Origin: Candidatus Obscuribacterales bacterium
GTDB taxonomy: Bacteria; Cyanobacteriota; Vampirovibrionia; Obscuribacterales; Obscuribacteraceae
NCBI GenBank assembly: GCA_020050685.1
Contig: JAGVKG010000013.1
Coordinates: 178,418-242,417, forward strand
Length of the DNA stretch: 64,000 bases
Reading direction: 5' to 3'
Part shown: positions 36,458-44,745 of the stretch, piece after piece
Numbering within the stretch: position 1 is the first letter of the stretch
Layout: each line of letters opens with the position of its first letter
The notes under the pieces: generated by a model
Seen by the model: only the letters and a program-made list of their open reading frames with translations
Database searches by the model: none
What the model was told of the DNA's origin: nothing
Translations under genes and position numbers: made by a program

Positions 36458-37999
36458 ATGTCTGTGCCTGAGTTAGAAGCTTTTGAGCCTTCTGAGGGAA
36501 AGAAACCGGCGTTCAGATTAGTAACCGATGACTCGGCATCCGCTAGCGCGGCATTCGATGTGAACTCGGTCGACCAGAGACTGGCGCAATCATCTGGTTT
36601 GCTTCCCGAGCTGCCGCTTGCCAAAGCAAATTTGCCAGTCGAACAAACTGCCAGCGCACACAAGAATTTGCCGGTCCCCTTTGGCGATTTTCATCCATTA
36701 TCCTCCCTGCTTTGTCGTACTCAGAAGACAGAAAATCGCGGCGACAAAACCTGGTGGCTTTATAGTGAATTTTGTAAAAACCTGGTGAATATGGAATCAG
36801 GTTTAGGCCAACTTGCTATCAACGCAGAAACGCAACAGCTTGAGCAGTGGTGCAAGATCCAGAATCAACTTGGACTGAGAAAAAATTGCCAGTCTATTCG
36901 CGTTACAGTTCCATTTTTTACTCATCGTCCGCCCATTTACAACAAAGCCAAAGATCAAATTATTGGCTTTGGTCCTGGTAGAGGCAATGAAGTTTATTAC
37001 GGCGAAGTGCCAGTTATTCTGCCGGCTACCGATCAGGCATTGGCAAGACAAGGTTGTTCAACCAAACTTGGCTGGCAATTTTTAGGACGCAGCTGCAAGG
37101 ACGGCGATGCGGAAATTGGCAAGGTGTCGACCTATGGTGGTGGACGGCAAGAATTTTTTGGTCAATTGGACAAACGACTTTCGCAGCAAGAACAAGTTCT
37201 TGGACAGAACAAGGGCGAACTGGCATTCTTCTTTCCCGGCTTCAGCACCAACTTTCGTAACTCATTGGTAATGGCTGCCGTGGCTCAGAGAGACTGGGGT
37301 GTTCCGGTTGTACTGGATAGCTGGCCTAGCCGCGATAAATTTGGCCCAATTGCCTACAATGCTGATGAATGGTCGATAAGCACTAATTATCGCCAGGTCA
37401 CCAGGCCGGTCTTGAAGGAATCAGCGCGCCGTTACGGACCAGGCAATTTGAGTCTAATTGGATTTAGCATGGGCAGTCGGCCGGTCACCAGCTTTGCCCT
37501 TGATTGCGCGGCAGAATATGACAGATCAGGACTTCAACAAGAACGTCTTAACCGTGTAATCGAAGCAGAGGCAGATCAACCCGCAGAGGCCTTCAAGGGA
37601 GATTTGGAGCAAATTGCCAAAGGAGCTAAAGACGTGACGCTCTATGTGTCCGATGAGCACTCAAAGGGAGCCGATGTTGCGCTTAAAGTTTCAAAAAAAT
37701 ATCATGGCGGCGAGCAGCCACTAGGTTTAGCCGGTCCGGAGCTCTACTCTTTGTTGCCACCAGCAATTGACAATGTTCGTTCGATTGTGGTGAACGAAAT
37801 CAATAAACCGCCCTTCTACCATGACGATCATGATCAAGTCATGGCAACGTATGCCAAATACGGGGCAGAAGGATTGAGAGAGAAATTGAAGTATTGCTTG
37901 GAGGCCATGGGTCCACCGAAGCGATTCTTGGATGAAAATCAAACACTGCAGCGGTATTTTTGGTTGCGCAAGAAATGCGAATCTGGCGATGCAATTTGA
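36458..37999 (+). CDS. DUF900-like alpha/beta hydrolase
   Basis: A 513-residue protein. From about residue 250 it has an alpha/beta-hydrolase core: GELAFFFPGFSTNFRNSL (strand and oxyanion region), VPVVLDSWPS and the nucleophile elbow IGFSMGSRPV with Ser in GxSxG. A late Asp and His (YHDDHD near 450) may complete the triad. The pattern fits the DUF900 hydrolases, whose substrates are unknown. The first 75 residues are Ser/Ala/Asp-rich and probably disordered, and no signal peptide is seen. AAGGAA precedes ATG 36458. Confidence 0.75.
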   Translation: MSVPELEAFEPSEGKKPAFRLVTDDSASASAAFDVNSVDQRLAQSSGLLPELPLAKANLPVEQTASAHKNLPVPFGDFHPLSSLLCRTQKTENRGDKTWWLYSEFCKNLVNMESGLGQLAINAETQQLEQWCKIQNQLGLRKNCQSIRVTVPFFTHRPPIYNKAKDQIIGFGPGRGNEVYYGEVPVILPATDQALARQGCSTKLGWQFLGRSCKDGDAEIGKVSTYGGGRQEFFGQLDKRLSQQEQVLGQNKGELAFFFPGFSTNFRNSLVMAAVAQRDWGVPVVLDSWPSRDKFGPIAYNADEWSISTNYRQVTRPVLKESARRYGPGNLSLIGFSMGSRPVTSFALDCAAEYDRSGLQQERLNRVIEAEADQPAEAFKGDLEQIAKGAKDVTLYVSDEHSKGADVALKVSKKYHGGEQPLGLAGPELYSLLPPAIDNVRSIVVNEINKPPFYHDDHDQVMATYAKYGAEGLREKLKYCLEAMGPPKRFLDENQTLQRYFWLRKKCESGDAI

Positions 38000-38029
38000 G
38001 TTCGTCAATCCGGCTTGCGAAATTAAAAT

Positions 38030-38695
38030 GTGTGCCGAAGCAGAAATAATTGGACCACTTTGAGAATTGGCGGGTTATTATTTGCACTAGCGATTGGTCT
38101 TGGGCCGATTTGGCATGGGTCGACTGGTATGGGAGATTCGGTGAGAGCAAGTGCAGCGAGCAGACATCTTGATCCCGTCCTGTTTAAGGGAACGGCCTTG
38201 GTTGTTGCGCTTGCTAGCCCGACAATTGTCCTGGCAGATGAGTTATCTCTCGAATCTGTTTCTGCCAATGGCCAAGTCAAAGAAGTGATCAAGTCGGTCT
38301 TGAAAAATGTTAAGACCGCCCCTGGCGCTACACCTGGTTCCGTAGACTTCTCTGTGCCCGGGCTTGTACATGGCACTGTGCGTATGCCCCAGAAAGAAGC
38401 AGCGGCAAATAGGCCGACAAAAGAAGTTGTAGATCTGGCACCAGGAATTGGTGATGCCACTGTGCCGGCCACCAACAAAGATCTAGCCACTGGTGGTGCA
38501 CTGCCTGCCGATAGTCCGTCGCTCGACATTCACTTTGATGGCGATGGAGAGGCTGCCGGTTTGCCAAAGGATGCAGTGCCTAATGCTTTAGACTGGCTGA
38601 TGCCAGGCAAAGCAAAGCGCCCGGGACGGAAATTACCACCAGGATTTAAGGGCCTCGAGCCGTCCGTAAATAATATGCCAGCGATCATGCCCTAG
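38030..38695 (+). CDS. Putative small exported protein, start uncertain
   Basis: A 221-residue frame with GTG 38030 as the widest start; ATG 38129 is an alternative that would place a long signal peptide (core FKGTALVVALASPTIVLA) first. The mature part is Gly/Pro/Asp-rich (SLDIHFDGDGEAAGLP, PGRKLPPGFKGLEPS) with no known domain. No clear Shine-Dalgarno is visible. It follows the hydrolase gene by 30 bp and may be co-transcribed. A long antisense frame also exists here but looks non-coding. Confidence 0.5.
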   Translation: MCRSRNNWTTLRIGGLLFALAIGLGPIWHGSTGMGDSVRASAASRHLDPVLFKGTALVVALASPTIVLADELSLESVSANGQVKEVIKSVLKNVKTAPGATPGSVDFSVPGLVHGTVRMPQKEAAANRPTKEVVDLAPGIGDATVPATNKDLATGGALPADSPSLDIHFDGDGEAAGLPKDAVPNALDWLMPGKAKRPGRKLPPGFKGLEPSVNNMPAIMP

Positions 38696-38776
38696 CCTTC
38701 ACTCGGTCTGGTGGTATTACCGGCGGTGCCAGTCAGCAACTGTCGTTTTTGATTTAAGCAATAGTACTTATAAGTA

Positions 38777-39844
38777 TTAGTACTTTAATTGGACGATAGC
38801 TGGAGATAAATCTGCTATTCCATTATTGATTGGGTTGCTAGCGGGACCATTGATTTCACCGGGGGTGCCTTTGACAAATCCCTTGGTCAAAGTGCAAACC
38901 AGCTCTAGCACCTTACCGTGGCTTTGATTTTTGATTACATCTGTAACTTTGATACCAATGAAACCAAGGCAAGGACGGTGATTGTTGTAGGGGGGATCGC
39001 CGCTCATCACCGGTATGTATAGAGTGCGCCCATCGGTGAGTTTTGAATAGTATGGTTCCTCGGAAAGATCTTTGGTGCTAGCCACACCATTCATCAGATC
39101 CATTTGATCCCCAATGTTGAGAGCTGGCACGAATCCAGGTTCTATTGGTGCTAGGCCAAGTATTTGATCAATGGCATCATTGACATAACTTGCACTGGCA
39201 CCACCGGTAAAGCCGGTATAACCACAATTCATATATTGTTGAGACTCAATGAAAAAGGTGACTGTATCACCAATCTTACTTTTATAGAGAGGAACTGCAT
39301 GTCCATTTGGTGTATCAATACTTGCCACCAAAGGAAACAGCGAATCTTGCCGAACACCACTAACTGTGTCGTAAGCAATTGCTGTTGCTGTTACATCAAT
39401 TGGTGACTTGTTATGCCCAAAGATACGGGCAAAGAAATTGTCTATTTCCTTATGCGCATCAACCTGGCATTGTCCACCATCGTTGGTAGGCGAGGCGTTG
39501 ATGTCTACTTCGGTGCCAGGCGTAGTTGCAGAGACTGGTTCTCCGTCTGCTAAATTTGCGGCTGCCACTGCCTCCGCGTCAGAATCAGCCATTTGCTGCT
39601 GGTTGGGGATGACCATATCTTTGGCTCCAGCAATTGCCGCTGCGTCGGCAGCATTTTGCAACTGGGTTCGAACGGTGACGTTATGAGCAATGTCGGTGGC
39701 ATAAGCACCAATGCCGATCACGGCACAAATGATCATGCATAACATGACATAGGCAATTACACCGGACTGCGATCGTGAGCGCCGACTCTTAAGATGGTGG
39801 CACTGCAACTGAACTTGATCATTTCCACGTGCTGATGTATTCAT
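38777..39844 (-). CDS. TadG-like pseudopilin-associated protein, copy B
   Basis: A 355-residue protein with one N-terminal transmembrane segment (SGVIAYVMLCMIICAVIGIGAY, residues 28-49) preceded by a basic, Arg-rich region. The TadE/TadG-like motif TQLQNAADAAAIAGAKD follows at once. The large remainder is outside the membrane with four conserved Cys (around NCGYTG, RPCLGF, LVCTL and QCQV) and no von Willebrand domain. TadG-type proteins are minor pseudopilins of Tad/Flp pili or a related secretion system. It is the last gene of cassette B and is homologous along its whole length to the protein at 41334. Confidence 0.8.
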   Translation of the reverse strand: MNTSARGNDQVQLQCHHLKSRRSRSQSGVIAYVMLCMIICAVIGIGAYATDIAHNVTVRTQLQNAADAAAIAGAKDMVIPNQQQMADSDAEAVAAANLADGEPVSATTPGTEVDINASPTNDGGQCQVDAHKEIDNFFARIFGHNKSPIDVTATAIAYDTVSGVRQDSLFPLVASIDTPNGHAVPLYKSKIGDTVTFFIESQQYMNCGYTGFTGGASASYVNDAIDQILGLAPIEPGFVPALNIGDQMDLMNGVASTKDLSEEPYYSKLTDGRTLYIPVMSGDPPYNNHRPCLGFIGIKVTDVIKNQSHGKVLELVCTLTKGFVKGTPGEINGPASNPINNGIADLSPAIVQLKY

Positions 39845-39978
39845 AGCTTGAACCTTCGTGTACAGTTCTCACTGCTTTCATGCCCAGTACCAAGTACGAT
39901 TAATCCGTCAAAACCCGCTTCTTAGCTAGTCTTCACCTAGTATTTCTCTCATCAAGACCTGTCGTGCCAGAATTGTTT

Positions 39979-40446
39979 TTACTCTAGGCGAAACGTATTG
40001 GATGCGCTGATTGTAAAACTGTTTCCCAGATGCAGGGGATCGGGATTGGGAAAGCGAGGCAGACCATATTGATTGCTCAGGTATTCCACTGTTACAGAAA
40101 CGGTAGGCGGAGTTGCTGCCGTATCAAATACCGGATTTTCAAACTGGGCGGAATTGGCGATGATATTTGCGATGCGAATATTGTCAAAAACCAATGATTC
40201 TTGCAATGCGCGATCGTTGGCTACTTCTGGATTCTGTCCGTAAGCAATTGCCAAATCGCGAGCCGCTTGCCGTGCGCCCTGGGCAAGTGAGTTTTGAATC
40301 ACATAAGCATAACTAACTTCCAGTACGACGAAGAGCAGTAATATCACGACCGGCACTATCACAACTATAGCGGCAGCCGCCTCGACGAGTGTAGCGCCAT
40401 ACCTCCTGTTGAGTCTCTTGCTATTGTGTCTATTGCGTTTGTCCAT
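39979..40446 (-). CDS. TadE-like pseudopilin, copy B
   Basis: A 155-residue protein with a basic N-terminus, then GATLVEAAAAIVVIVPVVIL, the prepilin-like hydrophobic helix with E at position 5 after the Gly. This matches TadE pseudopilins cut by a TadV-type prepilin peptidase. AQGARQAARDLAIAYG continues the family pattern. The mature domain of about 90 residues is beta-rich. In the 139 aligned residues only 4 differ from copy A, although the DNA has many synonymous changes. It lies 46 bp after the TPR gene of the cassette. Confidence 0.85.
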   Translation of the reverse strand: MDKRNRHNSKRLNRRYGATLVEAAAAIVVIVPVVILLLFVVLEVSYAYVIQNSLAQGARQAARDLAIAYGQNPEVANDRALQESLVFDNIRIANIIANSAQFENPVFDTAATPPTVSVTVEYLSNQYGLPRFPNPDPLHLGNSFTISASNTFRLE

Positions 40447-40492
40447 GTTCTAAAAATACCTTGTAGTGTGTCCGAGCGTTTGTAGGCTTGAG

Positions 40493-41137
40493 TTAAGGGG
40501 TTTCCTGATTTTGGTTGGTTTCCTCTTTGGCAGGGGCGTCTTTTGCCTGCTCTTGAGCGGAGATGTTTTTCTCTGCTATTGTTTGCACTTGATCCATGAG
40601 TGTGAAGTAATAATTTCTGGCTGTAACTGTTGTTGCAGCCAGAGTCCCAGCAATGCAAGCTTGCTTAGCTTTGTCTAACTGTCGATTGGCGATGTAGGCG
40701 CGAATTAGATCTACGCGGGCTGTATCCAAATATGGGTTCTGCGAAATTATCTTGCTCAGGCAGGCGATGGCATCGTTGTACTGCCCGCAGTACATATGCG
40801 CCTCGCCAAGCGCGATTTGATCGTTTGCTTGCCCTGGCTCCAGATGAATAACGTATTGGATTTGACGCAAACTCTCTTGAGGTTGGTTGGCTCTAAGAAG
40901 GGCGGCCGCCAAATATCTTCGAGCCTGAGTATCTTTGGGATTTGTGTATAAAGCGCTGGACAATGTTTTGATTGCCTCTTTGGCTTGGCCGCTGGCCAAT
41001 TGAGTGTAGCCGCGAGCTACCAGGCTATTTTGTGAGCCTTGTGCGCTCAAGGCCTGACTTTGCAAGGCAAACGCCAGTACTACCGCTTGAGCTCGTTGTA
41101 TGAGTCTGTTGTTTGGGCTCGGCATGGTTGTTTTCAT
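40493..41137 (-). CDS. Secreted TPR protein of the Tad cassette, copy B
   Basis: A 214-residue protein with a signal peptide (residues 1-33, cut near SQALSAQG). Three to four TPR units cover residues 40-180 (RGYTQLASGQAKEAIKTL, RRYLAAALLRANQPQESL, ALGEAHMYCGQYNDAIACL). A charged, Gln/Glu/Pro-rich tail ends it. It resembles TadD, the TPR lipoprotein of Tad systems, but has no lipobox cysteine. It is first in cassette B, behind a minus-strand promoter at 41211-41238, and is paralogous to the gene at 43228. Confidence 0.8.
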   Translation of the reverse strand: MKTTMPSPNNRLIQRAQAVVLAFALQSQALSAQGSQNSLVARGYTQLASGQAKEAIKTLSSALYTNPKDTQARRYLAAALLRANQPQESLRQIQYVIHLEPGQANDQIALGEAHMYCGQYNDAIACLSKIISQNPYLDTARVDLIRAYIANRQLDKAKQACIAGTLAATTVTARNYYFTLMDQVQTIAEKNISAQEQAKDAPAKEETNQNQETP

Positions 41138-41210
41138 GTTGTTTAGAAAGTGTGCAATATAGGGATTTTGCAGTAAGCACTATCAGTCAGTATACATTTC
41201 AAACTTTCCC

Positions 41211-41238
41211 AAAATAATTCGTACCATAACAGTGTCAA
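41211..41238 (-). promoter_or_regulatory. Promoter of cassette B
   Basis: On the minus strand, TTGACA (41238-41233), a 16-bp spacer and TATTTT (41216-41211), about 75 bp before the TPR start codon at 41137. The TATTTT box is imperfect. Confidence 0.5.
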
Positions 41239-41333
41239 CTACTATCTGAGACAATAATAACGGTTTGGATTTTAGAAGCAGATAATTGACACCGTATGTG
41301 GTATCAATGGTTAATGGCTTGTAATGTGCAAAC

Positions 41334-42413
41334 TCAGTGGCTCAGTTGAACAATGCCTGCAGACAGGTTCTCGATGCCAGTGTTTATTTGATTGTTATTA
41401 GAGCTGGCTATTTCACCAGGTGTGCCTTTGACAAAGCCTTTAACCAGGGTGCAAACCAATTCCAAGACTTTGCCACCTTGTTGATTCTTGATCACATTGG
41501 TAACTTTGATACCAATGTATCCCATGCAAGGACGCTCTTGATTGTATGGCGGCTCACCACTAACTACTGGCACATAGAGTGTGCGTCCATCGGTAATTGC
41601 CGAGAAATAGGGCTCCTCGGTCAAGTCTTTCGTGCTGGCAACACCATTCATCAGGGCCAACGAATCACCCACATCCACCGAGGGTATAAACCCTGACTCA
41701 ACTGGTGCAAAGCCAAGCATTTGATCAATGGCATCGTTTACATAATTTGAGTTAACGTTTCCGGTGTTAAATCCGGTCCAGGCACAATTTTTGTATTGCT
41801 GAGATTCCAAATAGAAGCTTACTGAATCGCCAATTTGACTTTGGTAGAGCGGAACGGTGTGTCCATTCAATGTGTCGATACTAACCACCATCGGGAAAAG
41901 AGAATTTGGCCGAACGCTTGTAACTGATCGATAGGCAATTGCAGTTGAGGTGACATCAACGGGATCCGTATTGTGGCCAAAAATGCGAGCGAAGTAATTG
42001 TTGATTTGCTTATGAGCGGTTACTTGGCACTCGCCGCCAGTGGCCGTGGGCAGAGATTGTACTTCCACTTCCGTATTCGGCGTCGCCGTTGAAACGGGCT
42101 CGCCGTCAGCCAGATTTGCTTCCGCAACAGCTTCGGCATCTGCTTCGGTCATACCCTCTTGATTGGGAATGACTAAGTCTTTGGCGCCGGCTAGAGCCGC
42201 TGCGTCGGTGGCATTTTGCAATTGTGCCCGTACTGAAACGTTATGAGAGATATCGCAAGCGTAAGCGCCAATTCCTATTACTCCTAAAATCAGCATGGAG
42301 AGCATGACATACCCTAATACCCCACCCTGATTGCGCCTACTGGCATTTTTTGAATGATGAATCTTCTTGTGGCGCCCTGCGCCCTCGACCCTAATTGTGT
42401 GCCCAATTTTCAT
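41334..42413 (-). CDS. TadG-like pseudopilin-associated protein, copy A
   Basis: A 359-residue paralogue of the protein at 38777. The N-terminus is basic and His-rich, followed by the membrane helix (GGVLGYVMLSMLILGVIGIG) and TQLQNATDAAALAGAKD-like motif (here RAQLQNATDAAALAGAKD). The external domain keeps the same blocks as copy B (INNYFARIFGHN, SLFPMVVSIDT, GVASTKDLTEEPYFS, LVCTLVKGFVKGTPGEI) and the same cysteines. The two copies differ mainly in loops, which suggests separate partners or growth conditions. It lies 70 bp after its TadE gene. Confidence 0.8.
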   Translation of the reverse strand: MKIGHTIRVEGAGRHKKIHHSKNASRRNQGGVLGYVMLSMLILGVIGIGAYACDISHNVSVRAQLQNATDAAALAGAKDLVIPNQEGMTEADAEAVAEANLADGEPVSTATPNTEVEVQSLPTATGGECQVTAHKQINNYFARIFGHNTDPVDVTSTAIAYRSVTSVRPNSLFPMVVSIDTLNGHTVPLYQSQIGDSVSFYLESQQYKNCAWTGFNTGNVNSNYVNDAIDQMLGFAPVESGFIPSVDVGDSLALMNGVASTKDLTEEPYFSAITDGRTLYVPVVSGEPPYNQERPCMGYIGIKVTNVIKNQQGGKVLELVCTLVKGFVKGTPGEIASSNNNQINTGIENLSAGIVQLSH

Positions 42414-42483
42414 GATCGTTTATTCCCTCGTTCAGTGTACCCCTTTCGGATTGTAGTTTTACTAAGTGAAATGTGCGTGAAGT

Positions 42484-42924
42484 CTACTCCAGCCTAAATG
42501 TATTGGAGGCGCTGATGGTAAAGCTATTGCCTAAATGCAGAGGATCCGGATTAGGAAAACGCGGCAAACCATATTGATTGCTCAGGTACTGCACCGTCAC
42601 CGAGACAGTTGGTGGAGTGGCTGCAGTATCAAAGGTGGGATTATCAAATTGGGCGGAATTGGCGATGATATTAGCAATGCGGATATTATCGAACACCATA
42701 GACTCTTGCAGCGCCCGGTCGTTAGCTACCTCGGGATTCTGCCCATAGGCAATGGCTAAGTCGCGAGCTGCCTGCCTCGCCCCTTGGGCCAGCGAATTTT
42801 GAATTACATAAGCGTAGCTGACTTCCAGCACAACAAAGAGAAGCAATATCACCACTGGTACTATCACAACGATGGCTGCAGCTGCCTCAACAAGCGTTGC
42901 GCCTCTTTTGTTCTTAGCTCTCAT
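42484..42924 (-). CDS. TadE-like pseudopilin, copy A
   Basis: A 146-residue TadE-like protein starting MRAKNKRGATLVEA, with the same prepilin-type helix and mature domain as copy B. In the shared 139 residues the differences are L/M, E/D, V/T and E/Q. It is separated from its TPR gene by about 300 bp that contain an intrinsic terminator, so it needs its own promoter or read-through. No sharp promoter is visible in that gap. Confidence 0.85.
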   Translation of the reverse strand: MRAKNKRGATLVEAAAAIVVIVPVVILLLFVVLEVSYAYVIQNSLAQGARQAARDLAIAYGQNPEVANDRALQESMVFDNIRIANIIANSAQFDNPTFDTAATPPTVSVTVQYLSNQYGLPRFPNPDPLHLGNSFTISASNTFRLE

Positions 42925-43140
42925 AACCGGCCATTATCCCCTGTCCTAAAGTACCGACCGTGCCCAGCCTTGGGGAGTAGATAGCGAATTAGATCCCCTA
43001 GTCGTTTAATGCCCTAATTCGCGTCAGAAGTCTCTCAATGCCCCCGTAGATTGCAATTTCTTTATTTGTCGCCTGATACTTTCATATTACTACTTAGGAC
43101 TCTCCTAGAAGTTCCAAATTTATCTTGCCAGTGACTTGAT

Positions 43141-43173
43141 AAAAAGAGCGGTTCCCTACTATGGGAACCGCTC
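43141..43173 (-). terminator. Rho-independent terminator after TPR copy A
   Basis: On the minus strand, GAGCGGTTCCC (43173-43163), a 6-nt loop, GGGAACCGCTC (43156-43146) and TTTTT (43145-43141). The 11-bp stem is perfect. It lies 55 bp after the TPR stop codon and 220 bp before the TadE start. Confidence 0.88.
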
Positions 43174-43227
43174 CTGGTTTGGCTTAATCGTAACTGATGA
43201 GTAAGCCAACCTACAACTGAAATACCA

Positions 43228-43878
43228 TTATGACTGCGTCGGGAATCCAGAGAGTGTTTGTTGATTTTCTTTATCAGCATGAATGCGATTCATCAGGTTG
43301 TAGAATTCTCTGCGGGCTTGTTGGTTTTGGCTGATTTGCAAGCCTTCCCGGCAGAGCAAATTGGCATTGTCGAATTGCTTGGTGGCGATGAGCGCCTTAA
43401 TCAAGTCAAGGCGAGCCGTATCCAGTGTTTGATTCTCGTTGACAATTCTTGCTAGGCAAGCAATTGATTGACCAAACAGACCGTCTTGATAATAAGCTTC
43501 TCCCAATGTTACTTGATCCATTGTTTGTTCTGGGGCTTCTTGTGGTTCCATTTGGATTACATACTGAATTTGTTTGAGCCCTTCCTTTGTCGAGCCGGCT
43601 CTCAATAAAGCGGTTGCTAGGTAACGGCGGGCTTGTATGTTACCCGGCTCAACGCGCACTACTTGCGAGAATGTGTGAACTGCCTGCTCGACATCGCCTT
43701 GCGCTAATTGATTGTATCCAGTGGCTATTAACTTTGCGCCAACACCGGTTTCTGCAAGGGCCATAGCCTGTGTACCTAATATCACAAGAGCTACGCCAAC
43801 GAATACACCCAAACCGACTTTCAATACGGCTAAATTTATGATGTACGACATAATGCCCCCTAGTTCCGACATGATCAT
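43228..43878 (-). CDS. Secreted TPR protein of the Tad cassette, copy A
   Basis: A 216-residue protein with a hydrophobic N-terminal segment (about 13-40, ending near TQAMALAE). Three to four TPR units follow (TGYNQLAQGDVEQAVHTF, RRYLATALLRAGSTKEGL, LGEAYYQDGLFGQSIACL). It is the paralogue of the gene at 40493 and more diverged than the TadE pair. The start at 43878 has GGAG 9 nt upstream; 43851, behind AGGGGG, is a good alternative. A strong terminator follows, so much of its transcription ends before tadE. Confidence 0.8.
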   Translation of the reverse strand: MIMSELGGIMSYIINLAVLKVGLGVFVGVALVILGTQAMALAETGVGAKLIATGYNQLAQGDVEQAVHTFSQVVRVEPGNIQARRYLATALLRAGSTKEGLKQIQYVIQMEPQEAPEQTMDQVTLGEAYYQDGLFGQSIACLARIVNENQTLDTARLDLIKALIATKQFDNANLLCREGLQISQNQQARREFYNLMNRIHADKENQQTLSGFPTQS

Positions 43879-44200
43879 TTTGATCCGCTCCGATATTTTT
43901 TGTTTGCCAAGTCACTCCCTACATCTCCTAATCTAGTCAGACGTTGTGAAAAGCCTGTGAAAAGTGATACTGAAGGTGGCGGCACACTGCAGTGCTCGAA
44001 TAATCAACCGGCAAACGATGGCTTCGATTGCTTACTACGGTTTTTTTATCGGCTTCTTAAATGGATTGGAAAGATTAACTGGCAAGTTAAATAGATTAAC
44101 GGTCTCCAAGCGCAATAGAGAAGAATGGATTAACGCTGACTAATGTTGGTTTTGCCAGGCCTAGAATAAGGTCATTAGCTTGGTTTGCAGGAGAACAAAA
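43879..44200. other. Divergent intergenic region with three GATTAAC repeats
   Basis: No gene is recognised. The heptamer GATTAAC occurs three times in the same orientation (44073-44079, 44094-44100, 44128-44134) within 62 bp, upstream of the small protein gene at 44201. TAGAAT at 44162-44167 could be a -10 box without a good -35 box. The repeats could be regulator sites that replace the -35 box. Confidence 0.4.
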
Positions 44201-44677
44201 ATGACACAAGTAGCAACAAAGACCCCTGTGGAAGCCGTATGGAACGTTAAGAAAGTAAACGAAATTACCAGCAAAATTTGGGCAAATAACTATTTGTCGA
44301 CAATGGCTGTGCTTTCTAAGTATGGCCCAGAAGCGGTTAAGGAATTCAACAAAGAAGTACTCACACACAAAGTTGAGTATTTAAAGTCCGTGGGAGTTAA
44401 GACCCCAATCGATTTAGCTAAAGCCAAAGCAGAAGTTGATGCTAACGTTTTCGGCAGCAAGATTGAAATTGTTGGCGATGAAAAGAAAGCTCAAATCATC
44501 TACAAGCAATGCAATTGCTGGAATGCTTTGAAGAATGAAGGCAAATTATCAGTCAAAGACCAAGAACAGCAAGGCAAGTGCTTTAGCGAAATGGTTTCTG
44601 GACTGGCTCAGGCTTTCGGCTTCAAGGGTGAAGTTGTGTTTGAGGGCGAAACAGCCATCATTACCTTCACGAAGTAA
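44201..44677 (+). CDS. ATC-hydrolase-like small protein
   Basis: A 158-residue cytoplasmic protein with AGGAGA just upstream of ATG 44201. The N-terminal half is helical (WNVKKVNEITSKIW, YLSTMAVLSKYGPEAV). The C-terminal half has FGSKIEIVGDEKKAQIIY, QCNCWNALK, a later KCFSEM and a final strand pair. This arrangement resembles the L-2-amino-thiazoline-4-carboxylate hydrolase-like family and its uncharacterised relatives. Three cysteines in the CxC...C pattern could bind metal or a thiol substrate. The family call is by eye and tentative. The strong Shine-Dalgarno and Lys-rich composition suggest good expression. Confidence 0.6.
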   Translation: MTQVATKTPVEAVWNVKKVNEITSKIWANNYLSTMAVLSKYGPEAVKEFNKEVLTHKVEYLKSVGVKTPIDLAKAKAEVDANVFGSKIEIVGDEKKAQIIYKQCNCWNALKNEGKLSVKDQEQQGKCFSEMVSGLAQAFGFKGEVVFEGETAIITFTK

Positions 44678-44705
44678 GACACGTTAGCTTATAAAATCAT
44701 CTAAT

Positions 44706-44741
44706 CGGGGTAAGTAGAATCTGTTGGGTTCTTCTGCCCCG
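44706..44741 (+). promoter_or_regulatory. Hairpin directly upstream of the EAL gene
   Basis: CGGGG/CCCCG (44706-44710, 44737-44741), AG/CT and AGAA/TTCT (44716-44719, 44729-44732) stack into an interrupted stem. It ends 4 nt before ATG 44746, leaving no room for a Shine-Dalgarno. It may terminate the preceding gene, though no full T-run follows, or control entry to the EAL gene. Confidence 0.5.
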
Positions 44742-44745
44742 GTTA

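Noticed and set aside
38023..38529. 168-codon minus-strand frame overlapping the small exported-protein gene
   Set aside because: It has no Shine-Dalgarno or domain, a low-complexity Ser/Thr/Ala composition, and competes with the plus-strand frame that has a signal-peptide-like core.
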